The notes beneath the pieces were generated by a model that was not told where the DNA came from, made no database searches, and was given only the letters and a program-made list of their open reading frames with translations. From contig JALGZR010000023.1 of NCBI GenBank assembly GCA_025774805.1, forward strand, positions 1-64,000: a DNA stretch of 64,000 nt. Reading direction: 5' to 3'. The first letter of the stretch is position 1. Each line of letters begins with the position of its first letter. Origin of the DNA: a bacterium. Its GTDB lineage: Bacteria; ARS69. This document shows, piece by piece, positions 33,563 through 41,594 of this stretch. Position numbers and translations under genes: made by a program.

Positions 33563-34219
33563 TTGCTCGCCAAAAGCCTGAAACCGACCGTTCTCGCGAT
33601 TCTCCGCCCGCTGACCGCGACCCTCATCCGAAGTGGTATCCATCCGAACGCCCTCACCGTGATCGGCCTCATGATCTCCTGCGTCGCGGGCTGGATCTAC
33701 GGGGTGGGGACGCTCGGCTGGGCCGCGACGATCCTCCTGCTCGCCGGCCTCTTCGACCTTCTCGACGGGGCCGTCGCGCGCGAGGGCAGCCGGATGAGCC
33801 GGTACGGCGCGTTTCTCGACTCCAACGTCGATCGTTACGCGGAGATCGTCGTCTTCGTGGGGATCCTCTGGCGGTTCCGGGGAGACGAGCTGACCCAGGT
33901 CGCGTCGCTTCTCGCGATCACGGGAAGCCTCATGGTGAGCTACACCAAGGCGCGCGCCGAGGGGCTCGGTCATCAGGTCACGGGCGGTCTTCTCCAGCGG
34001 CCGGAGCGTGTCATTCTCCTGGCGCTGGGAACCTATCTCGGCGTGGGTGGTCTGAAGACCGTTCTCTGGGTCCTGGCGGTTCTCACGAATCTGACGAGCG
34101 TGCAGCGGATGATCCTGGTCGCCGGCTCCATGGCGGGCGAGGAGGAGACGTCCGAACCCGACGCCAACGAATGCGTCCCGGTCGAGCCGACCGAGATCGA
34201 GGCGGCGCCCCCCGCCTGA
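33563..34219 (+). CDS. CDP-alcohol phosphatidyltransferase family protein
   Basis: A 218-residue integral membrane enzyme of the CDP-alcohol phosphatidyltransferase family (joins a CDP-activated lipid to an alcohol, as in phosphatidylglycerol-phosphate or inositol-lipid synthesis). The catalytic signature is complete: LLDGAVAREG, then SRYGAFLDSNVDRYAE (D-G-x2-A-R-x8-G-x3-D-x3-D). Five or six membrane spans are visible. The acidic C-terminal tail of about 30 residues is unusual. The start is TTG 33563 preceded by GGGGG; no ATG is available in frame. The acceptor alcohol is uncertain. Confidence 0.8.
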   Translation: MLAKSLKPTVLAILRPLTATLIRSGIHPNALTVIGLMISCVAGWIYGVGTLGWAATILLLAGLFDLLDGAVAREGSRMSRYGAFLDSNVDRYAEIVVFVGILWRFRGDELTQVASLLAITGSLMVSYTKARAEGLGHQVTGGLLQRPERVILLALGTYLGVGGLKTVLWVLAVLTNLTSVQRMILVAGSMAGEEETSEPDANECVPVEPTEIEAAPPA

Positions 34220-34381
34220 TCCGGTCGCCGGCGCGACGCGGACCGCTCGAGCACCCCCCGGGTGCCCACCGGGCGGGCCGCGGATCCGCACCCCTCGTTT
34301 CACCCGTCGAAGTCTTTGACGCCCCCTCGGTTTCGGGCCATCATCCGCTCGAATCCGGCGGGCACGACGACGGGAGCGGGA

Positions 34382-35041
34382 ATGGGGAGCCGGACGGGGA
34401 TCTTCGTCACCCTGGAAGGGGGCGAAGGTTCCGGCAAGACGACACAGCGACACCGGATCGTCGCGCATCTCCGGTCCCTGGGCCGCGAGGTCCTCGAGTC
34501 GCGCGAACCCGGGGGCACCGAAGCCGGAGAGCTGATTCGCGACATCCTCCTCCACCGCATCGGCTCGCTCACTCCGCGGGCCGAACTGGCCCTCTATCTC
34601 GCCTCCCGCGCCCAGCTCGTCGAGGAGGTGATCCGCCCGGGTCTCACCCGAGGCGTCGACGTCGTCTGCGATCGCTTTCTGGATTCCTCCACCGCCTACC
34701 AGGGCGGAGGAAGAGAGCTCGGCATCGAGCTCGTCGAGCGGATGAACGAGTGGGCCGTGGCCGGAGTGATGCCCGACCTCACCTTGGTGTTCGACCTGTC
34801 CGCGGAGACGGGTCTGCGCCGCCGGGAGAACCGGGGCGGGGGCGGAGATGCGCTCGACCGGATCGAGAGGGAAGACCTCGCGTTTCACGAGCGGGTGCGA
34901 GCGGCCTACCGCGAGCTGGCCGAACGCCATCCCGATCGGGTCCGACTCGTCTCCACCGACGGAGGGGAGGAGGAGGTCTGGGCGCGGGTCCGGCGCGCCC
35001 TGGACGAGCGGCTGGCCGAGCGCGGGGCGGGGTCCCGATGA
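34382..35041 (+). CDS. tmk: Thymidylate kinase
   Basis: A 219-residue dTMP kinase (dTMP + ATP to dTDP). P-loop VTLEGGEGSGKTTQRHRI at residues 9-26, LESREPGGTEAGELIRDILL, the DRF motif VVCDRFLDSSTAYQGGGR, and the LID RRRENRGGGGDALDRIERED with the basic residues in the LID (E. coli-type rather than P-loop-type). ATG 34382 follows GGGAGCGGG. The stop overlaps the start of the next gene (ATGA), so the two are translationally coupled. Confidence 0.9.
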   Translation: MGSRTGIFVTLEGGEGSGKTTQRHRIVAHLRSLGREVLESREPGGTEAGELIRDILLHRIGSLTPRAELALYLASRAQLVEEVIRPGLTRGVDVVCDRFLDSSTAYQGGGRELGIELVERMNEWAVAGVMPDLTLVFDLSAETGLRRRENRGGGGDALDRIEREDLAFHERVRAAYRELAERHPDRVRLVSTDGGEEEVWARVRRALDERLAERGAGSR

Positions 35042-37167
35042 GCGTTCCGCCTCCGGGCCGTCGTCGGAGCTCGCCTCGGGCGAAAGGCGTCAAGGCGGAT
35101 GAAGGCGCAGTGACTGCGGCGGAGACCTCCGCGGAGGACGACGAAGGGGAAGAGTCGAGTATCGTCGATCCGACGAGCGAGCTCCTGATGCAGATCACGC
35201 ACGTCGAGTCGCGGATTCCCTGGAAGACGGTCGGGGTGTTTCTGCTGGCGCTTCTCTGGCTGCCGACGCTCGGAGGAATGACGGCCCGGCTCGATCCGGC
35301 TCCCGGTCCGGAGAGCGCCTGGGACGGCGTGCGTCCGGGCCCGGAGGCGGCGTGGATCGCCGATGTCTTCGAGGATCGCCCGCTCGCCTCCCATGAATCG
35401 GTGCACGTGCGCGCCGCCAGCCGTTGGATGTGGTCCGCCTTTGGAGTGGACCCCGAGGCCGGGCGCCCGCTCGGTGCGACGGGTCGCCGGGCGGTCCGGG
35501 TTCCCGGCGCGGTCGCGTCTTTTCTATCCCTGCTGTTGCTCCTCGCGCTGGGCCGCGCAATCGCGGGTGACGCCGGCGGGCTGCTGGCCGCGAGCCTGGG
35601 AGCGGTCGTCGCGCCGTGGACGCGCGTGGGGGGCAGCGCCCTGCCGCTGGCGGTGGGGGAGATGCTCGCGCTCGCGGGCGTGTGGCGGGCGGTCGCGGTT
35701 CAGGCGCGGCACCGCGAGGTCGAGGTGCCGGGGATCAGCGCGATCCGGATCGGGTTCGCCGGGATCCTGCTCGGGCTCGCGGTCCTCTGGTCGCCGGCGA
35801 ACGGCGGGACGCTCGTCGCCACCGTTCTGTTCTGGCTCCTCCTCGCGTTGCTCCGTACGAGCTCCGAGCGCACCACGCTTCCCGTCGAGAGGCCGGGGGC
35901 CACGGCGTTCTACGGAGTGGCCGGCATGGTCACGCTCGGGGGAGCGGCGGTCTTGAGTGCCTGGGGAGTGGAGCGGCTGGCCGGAGGGACGGGACTGACG
36001 TTTCTCGCGGGGCCGCGGCTCGGGCTCGCGGACGGGAGCGCGCTGTGGGTCGATCTCTACCGGGGACTGCTCTCCCCCGGTCCGGTCACCGACCGGCTGG
36101 TGCTGGTCGCGATCCCGGTGCTCGTTCTGGTGCGGGTCGTCGAGTGGTGGGCCGGAAAGCCGTGGCGGGCCTCCGGTCTTCTTCCGTGGGTCTTTCTCGG
36201 GCTGTACGCGCTCGCCTTCCTCCGGGGCGCCGTCGACGTCGGCCGTCTGATCGTCCCGCTCACCGTGCCGCCGCTGTTCGTCCTCGGGATCGGGTGGCTC
36301 GTTCTGCGGGGACTTCGCCCGGGACGGGTGCACCGGCAGGAGTACAGCTTTCTCCTCGTCTGGTTGGGAATCGCTCTCGGGATGGTGCCCCTGCTGCCGG
36401 CCCGCGCGCTCGGGGATCCCCGGCTGGCCGCGTGCGTGATGCTGCTTCCCCCACTTCTGATCATGGCCGGCCGCACCGCGAGGGCGATTTGGGAGATGAA
36501 CGAGCACCTCTCGACGCGAGTGATCATCCTCCTTCTCTCCTATCTTCCCGTGTTCGCGTTCGTGGTCGCGGCGGTGGGGGACCTCGCCGGCTCCGGCTCC
36601 CTTCCCGGTGCGTTCGCGGCGACCTTTGACGCCCGGATTCCTCACATCGTGCTCGGGATCGTGGTCCTGGGGATCCTCTCCGAGCTCGTCACGGTGCGGC
36701 CCGACGTGGTGTCGGTCCGGCCCCTGCAGGCCTCGCGCACCCGGGGGCGGCGGGGGCGCCGCTCGGGAGAACGGGGCGGCGAGGAGCGGGCCGCCGGCAC
36801 CAAGGGCGGTGGACGCGAGGGGGAAGGCGGCCGCCGGGGCGGCAGGGGCGAGGACGATCGAAAGCGGGGGCGTGGCAAGAGGAGGAAGGGGGAGAAGCGA
36901 AAGGACCGCGGTGAGAAGCGAGAGCGCGAGCCAAAGGATGGCCGCGACAAGCGTCGGGACGAGGGGAAAGGCGAGCGCGACCGACGCCGCGACCGGAAGG
37001 AGGGCGACCGCGACCGACGCCGTGATCGCTCGAAGAAGGGCTCCCGACGGGATCGCCGGAGCCGCGACCGGGACTCGGACCGGGATCGCCCGACACCCTC
37101 TTCCGGTCGGGGCAGACGGCGCGGCGGTGGCCGGCGGAGCGGAGGGGACGAAGGAAAGCGCACGTGA
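35038..37167 (+). CDS. Multispan membrane protein with a highly charged C-terminal tail
   Basis: A 709-residue protein whose ATG overlaps the tmk stop. A hydrophilic N-terminal 60 residues is followed by a membrane span, an extracytoplasmic loop carrying DRPLASHESVHVRAASRWMW, and ten or more further spans to about residue 555. This arrangement resembles GT39/ArnT/PMT-type lipid-linked glycosyltransferases, but I cannot see a decisive catalytic motif. Residues about 560-709 are almost entirely Arg, Lys, Asp, Glu and Gly (repeats such as RRDRKEGDRDRRRDRSKK), a tail likely to bind nucleic acid or polyanions, or simply low-complexity. The downstream MATE gene overlaps its stop by 4 nt. Confidence 0.65.
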   Translation: MSVPPPGRRRSSPRAKGVKADEGAVTAAETSAEDDEGEESSIVDPTSELLMQITHVESRIPWKTVGVFLLALLWLPTLGGMTARLDPAPGPESAWDGVRPGPEAAWIADVFEDRPLASHESVHVRAASRWMWSAFGVDPEAGRPLGATGRRAVRVPGAVASFLSLLLLLALGRAIAGDAGGLLAASLGAVVAPWTRVGGSALPLAVGEMLALAGVWRAVAVQARHREVEVPGISAIRIGFAGILLGLAVLWSPANGGTLVATVLFWLLLALLRTSSERTTLPVERPGATAFYGVAGMVTLGGAAVLSAWGVERLAGGTGLTFLAGPRLGLADGSALWVDLYRGLLSPGPVTDRLVLVAIPVLVLVRVVEWWAGKPWRASGLLPWVFLGLYALAFLRGAVDVGRLIVPLTVPPLFVLGIGWLVLRGLRPGRVHRQEYSFLLVWLGIALGMVPLLPARALGDPRLAACVMLLPPLLIMAGRTARAIWEMNEHLSTRVIILLLSYLPVFAFVVAAVGDLAGSGSLPGAFAATFDARIPHIVLGIVVLGILSELVTVRPDVVSVRPLQASRTRGRRGRRSGERGGEERAAGTKGGGREGEGGRRGGRGEDDRKRGRGKRRKGEKRKDRGEKREREPKDGRDKRRDEGKGERDRRRDRKEGDRDRRRDRSKKGSRRDRRSRDRDSDRDRPTPSSGRGRRRGGGRRSGGDEGKRT

Positions 37168-38552
37168 GTCGTCTCCCCCGCCGTCCGGGTGGACCTCGCG
37201 AGGTCTTCCTTCTCGCGTGGCCGGCCGTCGTCAACATGATGTCCATCACCCTCATGGGGACGGCGGACACCTACTTCGTCGGAACGCTCGGCACCGCCCA
37301 GCAAGGGGCCGTCGGCTTCACGACGACCCTGATGTGGTCGGTCTTCTGCTTCTTCATCGGCACGCTCGAGATCGTGCAGACCTACGTGGCCCAGGCGACG
37401 GGCGCGGGGTCGCCGGAACGGGCCGCGCGGTGGGGAAGCTCCGGGTTGCACCTCGCGCTCGCCTTCTCGGTCGTGCCGCTGCCGCTCGCGCTCGCCGGCG
37501 AGTCGCTCTTCGCCGCGCTGGGCGTGGCTCCCGCCATGATCCCCTTCGCCGGGACGTACTTCCGCATCCGGATCCTCGGGGCGGCGCCGATCTTCCTCTC
37601 GCGCATCGGCGACGGTTACTATCGGGGCCTCGGCGACACCGTGACCCCGATGATCGTCGCGGGAATCGCGAACGTCCTGAACGTGATTCTCGACGCGCTG
37701 TGGATCCCCGGCGTTCCCGCGCTCGGCATCCCCTCGTTCGGAGTCGAGGGGGCGGCCTGGGCCACGATCGTCGCCACCTGCGTGCACACCGCGATCTACC
37801 TGGGACTGGCACGGCGCCGGAGGGCGCGCGGCGGTCCCGCTCCCCGGTATCGCGATCGCCTCGCTCCGGCCGATCAGCGCGAGCTGCTCCGCGTCGGCGC
37901 GCCGTCCGGTCTGCACTGGGCGGTCGACATCGCGGCGTGGACGCTGTTCACGGTCGCGGTCGCGCGGCTCGACGAGACACAGGCCGCCGCCAACGTGATC
38001 GGGCTGACGATCATTCGCGCTTCGTTCATGCCCGGCTTCGGCTTCAGTACCGCGGCCCAGACGCTCGTGGGTCAGTACCTCGGCGCGCGGGACGTCGCGT
38101 CCGCGCGGCGGTCGGGGTGGAACAGCACGTGGATCACGCTGGGCTACATGGGCGGTATGGGGCTGCTCTTTCTCCTCTTCCGCGAGACGCTCGTGGGGTT
38201 CTTCACCGACGACCCCGAGGTGATCCGGGTCGGCAGCCGGCTGCTGCTCTGGGGAGCGGCGTTCCAGATCGGCGACGGCCTGCAGCTCGTGATCGCGGGC
38301 GCCCTGCGCGGGGCCGGCGACACGCGCTTCGTCATGTGGACGGCCCTGGCCGGCTCGTGGGCGGTCTTCGCCCCGCTCACGTTCTGGCTCATGATCGTGC
38401 GGGGAATGGGCGCCGAGGCGGGATGGCTCGCGGTGAACGTCTGGGTCGCCGCGCTCGTAGTGCCGCTGATCGTCCGGTTCCGCGGCGACGCCTGGACGAA
38501 GGGCGGGATCAACCTCGAGCCGAGGCCGGTCCCGGAGGCGGAGGTGGCGTAG
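37164..38552 (+). CDS. MATE family efflux transporter
   Basis: A 462-residue 12-span MATE (NorM/DinF-type) cation-coupled drug antiporter. It opens with REVFLLAWPAVVNMMSITLM, then TADTYFVGTLGTAQQGAVGF, and repeats the half-signature in the second bundle (GAPSGLHWAVDIAAWTLF, QAAANVIGLTIIRASFMPGF). The GTG start 37164 overlaps the preceding stop (GTGA), indicating coupled translation with the charged-tail membrane protein. The substrate is unknown; the neighbourhood suggests an envelope or lipid role is also possible. Confidence 0.85.
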   Translation: MSRLPRRPGGPREVFLLAWPAVVNMMSITLMGTADTYFVGTLGTAQQGAVGFTTTLMWSVFCFFIGTLEIVQTYVAQATGAGSPERAARWGSSGLHLALAFSVVPLPLALAGESLFAALGVAPAMIPFAGTYFRIRILGAAPIFLSRIGDGYYRGLGDTVTPMIVAGIANVLNVILDALWIPGVPALGIPSFGVEGAAWATIVATCVHTAIYLGLARRRRARGGPAPRYRDRLAPADQRELLRVGAPSGLHWAVDIAAWTLFTVAVARLDETQAAANVIGLTIIRASFMPGFGFSTAAQTLVGQYLGARDVASARRSGWNSTWITLGYMGGMGLLFLLFRETLVGFFTDDPEVIRVGSRLLLWGAAFQIGDGLQLVIAGALRGAGDTRFVMWTALAGSWAVFAPLTFWLMIVRGMGAEAGWLAVNVWVAALVVPLIVRFRGDAWTKGGINLEPRPVPEAEVA

Positions 38553-38867
38553 GGCGGGCGCGAGGGATGTCGAGCAACGTCGCGCCACTTCGGCGTGCGT
38601 CCGATCTCGACCGAACGCCTTCTGACTCCACTTCGCTTCACCGAGACGCAGGATTCCGGAGTCGAGGCTTCGGGACACGACATCCCCTTCGCTCTCCCTG
38701 CCGCGCCACCAGCGCATTCCGCCGACCGTCGGGCTACCCGATCACGCGAACTGCGGACCTCCGCGAGCTCGGGCGGACTGCCGTTCCCGGACAGACCGGA
38801 TCAATGGTACGTCTGCGCCGGACCCGCGACTCTGACCGTGGAACTCGGGAAGCTTCGGCAGGCGGGC

Positions 38868-38882
38868 TCTGCCGACGGCAGA
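38868..38882. promoter_or_regulatory. Palindromic operator-like element
   Basis: TCTGCC GAC GGCAGA is perfectly symmetrical and lies just upstream of a -35 element, a common position for an activator or repressor site. Confidence 0.35.
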
Positions 38883-38913
38883 CACGGGGCGAGAAGCGAC
38901 GGTCCTCGAGATC

Positions 38914-38941
38914 TTGACACGGCATTCCGGGGGCGCATACT
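38914..38941 (+). promoter_or_regulatory. Candidate sigma-70-type promoter of the polyphosphate locus
   Basis: TTGACA (38914-38919, consensus), 16-nt spacer, CATACT (38936-38941). Located about 100 nt upstream of the ATG at 39044. Confidence 0.5.
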
Positions 38942-39043
38942 GGTGGGCGATTTGCTCGAAGAGACAGAGCCCGCCTCTGGCATTTCGCAATGACGAAGCT
39001 GCGGGCGGTCCCCGCAATCGCGTGCCCCGCGCCAAGGGCATCT

Positions 39044-41437
39044 ATGAAGACCCCAGCCCGGATCTTCTGTGTCTTCCTACCGCTCACTCTCTTCTCGACC
39101 GTGACTGCTGCGCGAGAAGATCTTCCGACCGTCACCATCGGGGTCCTCTTGGACGGTCCGTTGGCGCGCCTTCAGGAGGTCCCGGAGACCATCGAGCGTG
39201 AGATCACGAACCTGCTTTCGAGCGACTTCTCGGTCCGGATCCCGGCGCGGGAGCGGATCGAAGCCGACTGGACCGTGGCCGGGGTGACGAGCGGACTGGA
39301 TCAGCTTCTCGCCGACCGCGAGGTGGACATGATCGTGGTTGTCGGATCTATCGGGACCCACGTCGCGACCCAGCGGGGAAGATTCGGCAAGCCGGTCGTC
39401 GCATTGCCCGTCTACCTGCCGCAGATCCAGGAGCTCGCCGCCCGGGAGGGAAGCGGAATCCGCAATCTTCACTTCCTCACGGTGACACAACGACCGGACA
39501 TCGGGGTGCTCCGGGAGATCACGCCGTGCAGACGGGTCGCCGTGTTCATCGAAGGAGCCCTGGCGCGAGCGATTCCGGGGATCATCGACCGTATGGAGGA
39601 GGCCGCGAAGGAGTACGAGCTCTCTCTCCAGCTCATCGAGGTCGACACCACTATCGAGCCCGCCCTCGAGGCTCTGGGTCCGGACGTGGAGGCCGTCTAC
39701 GTTCTCCCCCTGCACCGCATTTCTCCGGCCGACTTCGGGCGTCTGGTGAGTGAGCTCCAAGCGCGGCAACTCCCGAGCTTTTCGTCGGTCGGGCGTCCCG
39801 AGGTGGATCTCGGGATCCTGGCCGGCCTCAAACCTCCCGATTTTCTGCGGTGGGTCGCGCGCAGGACGGCGCTGAACACGCAGCGGATCCTACAGGGGAT
39901 CGATCCGCGTGAGATCCCCGTCGCGTTCTCGTCGCGGGAAGCGCTCTCGATCAATATGGCGACGGCCCGGGCGATTGAGGTCTATCCCAAGTGGAAAGTC
40001 CTCACCGAGGCGGAGCTCGTGGAAGAGGACGTCCGCCGGGTGGGGCGGAAGATCTCTCTGGAGGACGCGGTCCGCGAAGCGGTGGAGGTGAATCTCGAGC
40101 TTGCCGTGCGGGAGCGGGATTTGGCCGCCGGAGCGGAGGACGTTCGTCTCGCGACCGCGAATCTCCTGCCGCAAATCGATGTCTCCGCAAACGGCGTGAT
40201 CATCGATGAGGACCGAGCCGAGGCGAGCTTCGGCTCGGCGACCGAGAGGACCCTCACCGGGTCGGCGACGCTGACCCAGTTGCTTTACAGTGAGCCGGGA
40301 TGGGCGAACCGTACGATCCAGAAGTCACTGCAGGAGGCGCGGGAGCTGGATCGCGACGCGCTCCGGCTCGACATCGCGTTCGACGCGGCCGTTACCTACC
40401 TTGACATCTTGAGGGCGAAGACGTTCGAGAGGATCCAGAGGGAGAACCTCGATCTCACGCGGACGAATCTCGAGCTGGCCCGGGTCCGGGAGTCGATCGG
40501 GACCGCCACGCCGGGCGAGGTCTATCGCTGGGAGAACCAGATCGCGAATGCGCGGCAGGCGGTGATCGATGCCTCGGCCCAACGGAACCGGGCGGAGATC
40601 GAGCTGAACCGTCTTCTGCACCGGCCGCTCGAGGAGCCGTTTCGTACGACAGATGCGTATCTGGAAGATCCCGTGCTCATGACCAGTCAGCGCGCGCTGT
40701 TCCGGTACATGGACAATCCGTGGGGCTTTCGCGTCTTCCGTCGCTTCATGGCGAAGGAAGCGTTGGAGTCAGCGCCCGAGCTTCGAGCGCTCGACGCGGC
40801 GGTCGCGGCCCAAGAGCGGGCGCTCGCGTCGGCTTCGCGCCGCTTCTGGATTCCGACGCTCGGCCTGCAAGTGAACGTGACCGAGACGATCGAGAGAGAC
40901 GGCGCGGGCTCCGGGGAGTTCTCCGGCCTCGGGCTTCTCGATCTCCCGCGGGCCGACGACACGGACTGGTTCGTGGGGGTGAACCTCTCGTATCCGCTTT
41001 TCGAAGGGGGAGCGCGTTTCGCGGACAAGAAACAGGCGCAGGAGAACCTGGCCCGGATCGAGACCGAGCGCGAGGTAGTGGCGGAGCGCGTGGAGCAACG
41101 CGTACGGTCGGCGCTCCACGACATGGGAGCGTCGCTCGCGGGCATCGACCTCTCGAGTGACGCGGCCGAGGCGGCTCGCAAGAACTACGAGCTGGTGCTG
41201 GAGGCCTATCGTCGCGGGGCCATCTCGATCCTCGACCTACTGGATGCGCAGAACGTGGCGCTGGTTTCGGACGAAGCGGCCGCCAATGCCGTGTACGCTT
41301 TCCTGATCGATCTGATGAGCGTGCAGCGAGCTGCGGGTCGCCTGGACTTCTTCTGCTCCGTGGAAGAGCGGCAGGCGTTCTTCGAACGGCTGGAGTCGTT
41401 CTTCAGGGAAGCCGGGGATGCTCCCGCGGGCAGATGA
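39044..41437 (+). CDS. Fusion of a periplasmic-binding-protein domain and a TolC-family outer-membrane channel
   Basis: A 797-residue exported protein (signal peptide ARIFCVFLPLTLFSTVTA). Residues about 25-325 form an ABC_sub_bind/PBP1-like domain: LPTVTIGVLLDGPLARLQE, VDMIVVVGSIGTHVATQRG, VRLP-like VVALPVYLPQIQELAA, EAVYVLPLHRISPADFGRLV, and the family-typical end INMATARAIEVYPKWKVL. Residues about 340-790 form an OEP/TolC domain with two repeats of long helices (KISLEDAVREAVEVNLELAV, ARVRESIGTATPGEVYRWEN, VGVNLSYPLFEGGARFADKK, VLEAYRRGAISILDLLDAQN). Joining a ligand-sensing domain to an export channel is unusual. ATG 39044 is chosen because it begins the signal peptide. It probably works with an unlinked inner-membrane pump. 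Confidence 0.75.
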   Translation: MKTPARIFCVFLPLTLFSTVTAAREDLPTVTIGVLLDGPLARLQEVPETIEREITNLLSSDFSVRIPARERIEADWTVAGVTSGLDQLLADREVDMIVVVGSIGTHVATQRGRFGKPVVALPVYLPQIQELAAREGSGIRNLHFLTVTQRPDIGVLREITPCRRVAVFIEGALARAIPGIIDRMEEAAKEYELSLQLIEVDTTIEPALEALGPDVEAVYVLPLHRISPADFGRLVSELQARQLPSFSSVGRPEVDLGILAGLKPPDFLRWVARRTALNTQRILQGIDPREIPVAFSSREALSINMATARAIEVYPKWKVLTEAELVEEDVRRVGRKISLEDAVREAVEVNLELAVRERDLAAGAEDVRLATANLLPQIDVSANGVIIDEDRAEASFGSATERTLTGSATLTQLLYSEPGWANRTIQKSLQEARELDRDALRLDIAFDAAVTYLDILRAKTFERIQRENLDLTRTNLELARVRESIGTATPGEVYRWENQIANARQAVIDASAQRNRAEIELNRLLHRPLEEPFRTTDAYLEDPVLMTSQRALFRYMDNPWGFRVFRRFMAKEALESAPELRALDAAVAAQERALASASRRFWIPTLGLQVNVTETIERDGAGSGEFSGLGLLDLPRADDTDWFVGVNLSYPLFEGGARFADKKQAQENLARIETEREVVAERVEQRVRSALHDMGASLAGIDLSSDAAEAARKNYELVLEAYRRGAISILDLLDAQNVALVSDEAAANAVYAFLIDLMSVQRAAGRLDFFCSVEERQAFFERLESFFREAGDAPAGR

Positions 41438-41477
41438 TCGGGACCACGCGCGGGGCAGTCACCGCGGGGGCGGGTGC

Positions 41478-41504
41478 GAGATCGAAGGCCCGGACTTCGA
41501 TCTC
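41478..41504. terminator. Inverted repeat after the fusion gene
   Basis: GAGATCGAA (41478-41486), 9-nt loop, TTCGATCTC (41496-41504): perfect 9-bp arms 40 nt after the stop. It may attenuate or terminate transcription before the CYTH-CHAD gene, or serve as an operator. Confidence 0.4.
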
Positions 41505-41594
41505 CGAGGGCAGAATCTGTTGATTCCGTGCAAGAATCCGCCCGTCCTCGATTTCGGGGATGGCGGCCACGCGTTGGACTGAGGAGAGCACGTT

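Larger units (their letters stand above)
38553..39043 (+). other. Regulatory intergenic region
   Basis: About 490 bp before the PBP-TolC fusion. It holds a perfect 15-nt hairpin or operator-like TCTGCC-gac-GGCAGA (38868-38882) and, 31 nt later, a strong promoter-like TTGACA element (38914). No gene with a recognisable product was seen; an in-frame ATG at 38990 would extend the fusion protein by 18 residues. Confidence 0.45.

Noticed and set aside
34171-35037. Upstream extension of the charged-tail membrane protein frame
   Set aside because: It is a shadow of tmk in another frame; the true ATG overlaps the tmk stop.
36642-38717. 691-codon minus-strand ORF
   Set aside because: It is antisense to the MATE gene and the charged tail; open only because stops are rare at high GC.
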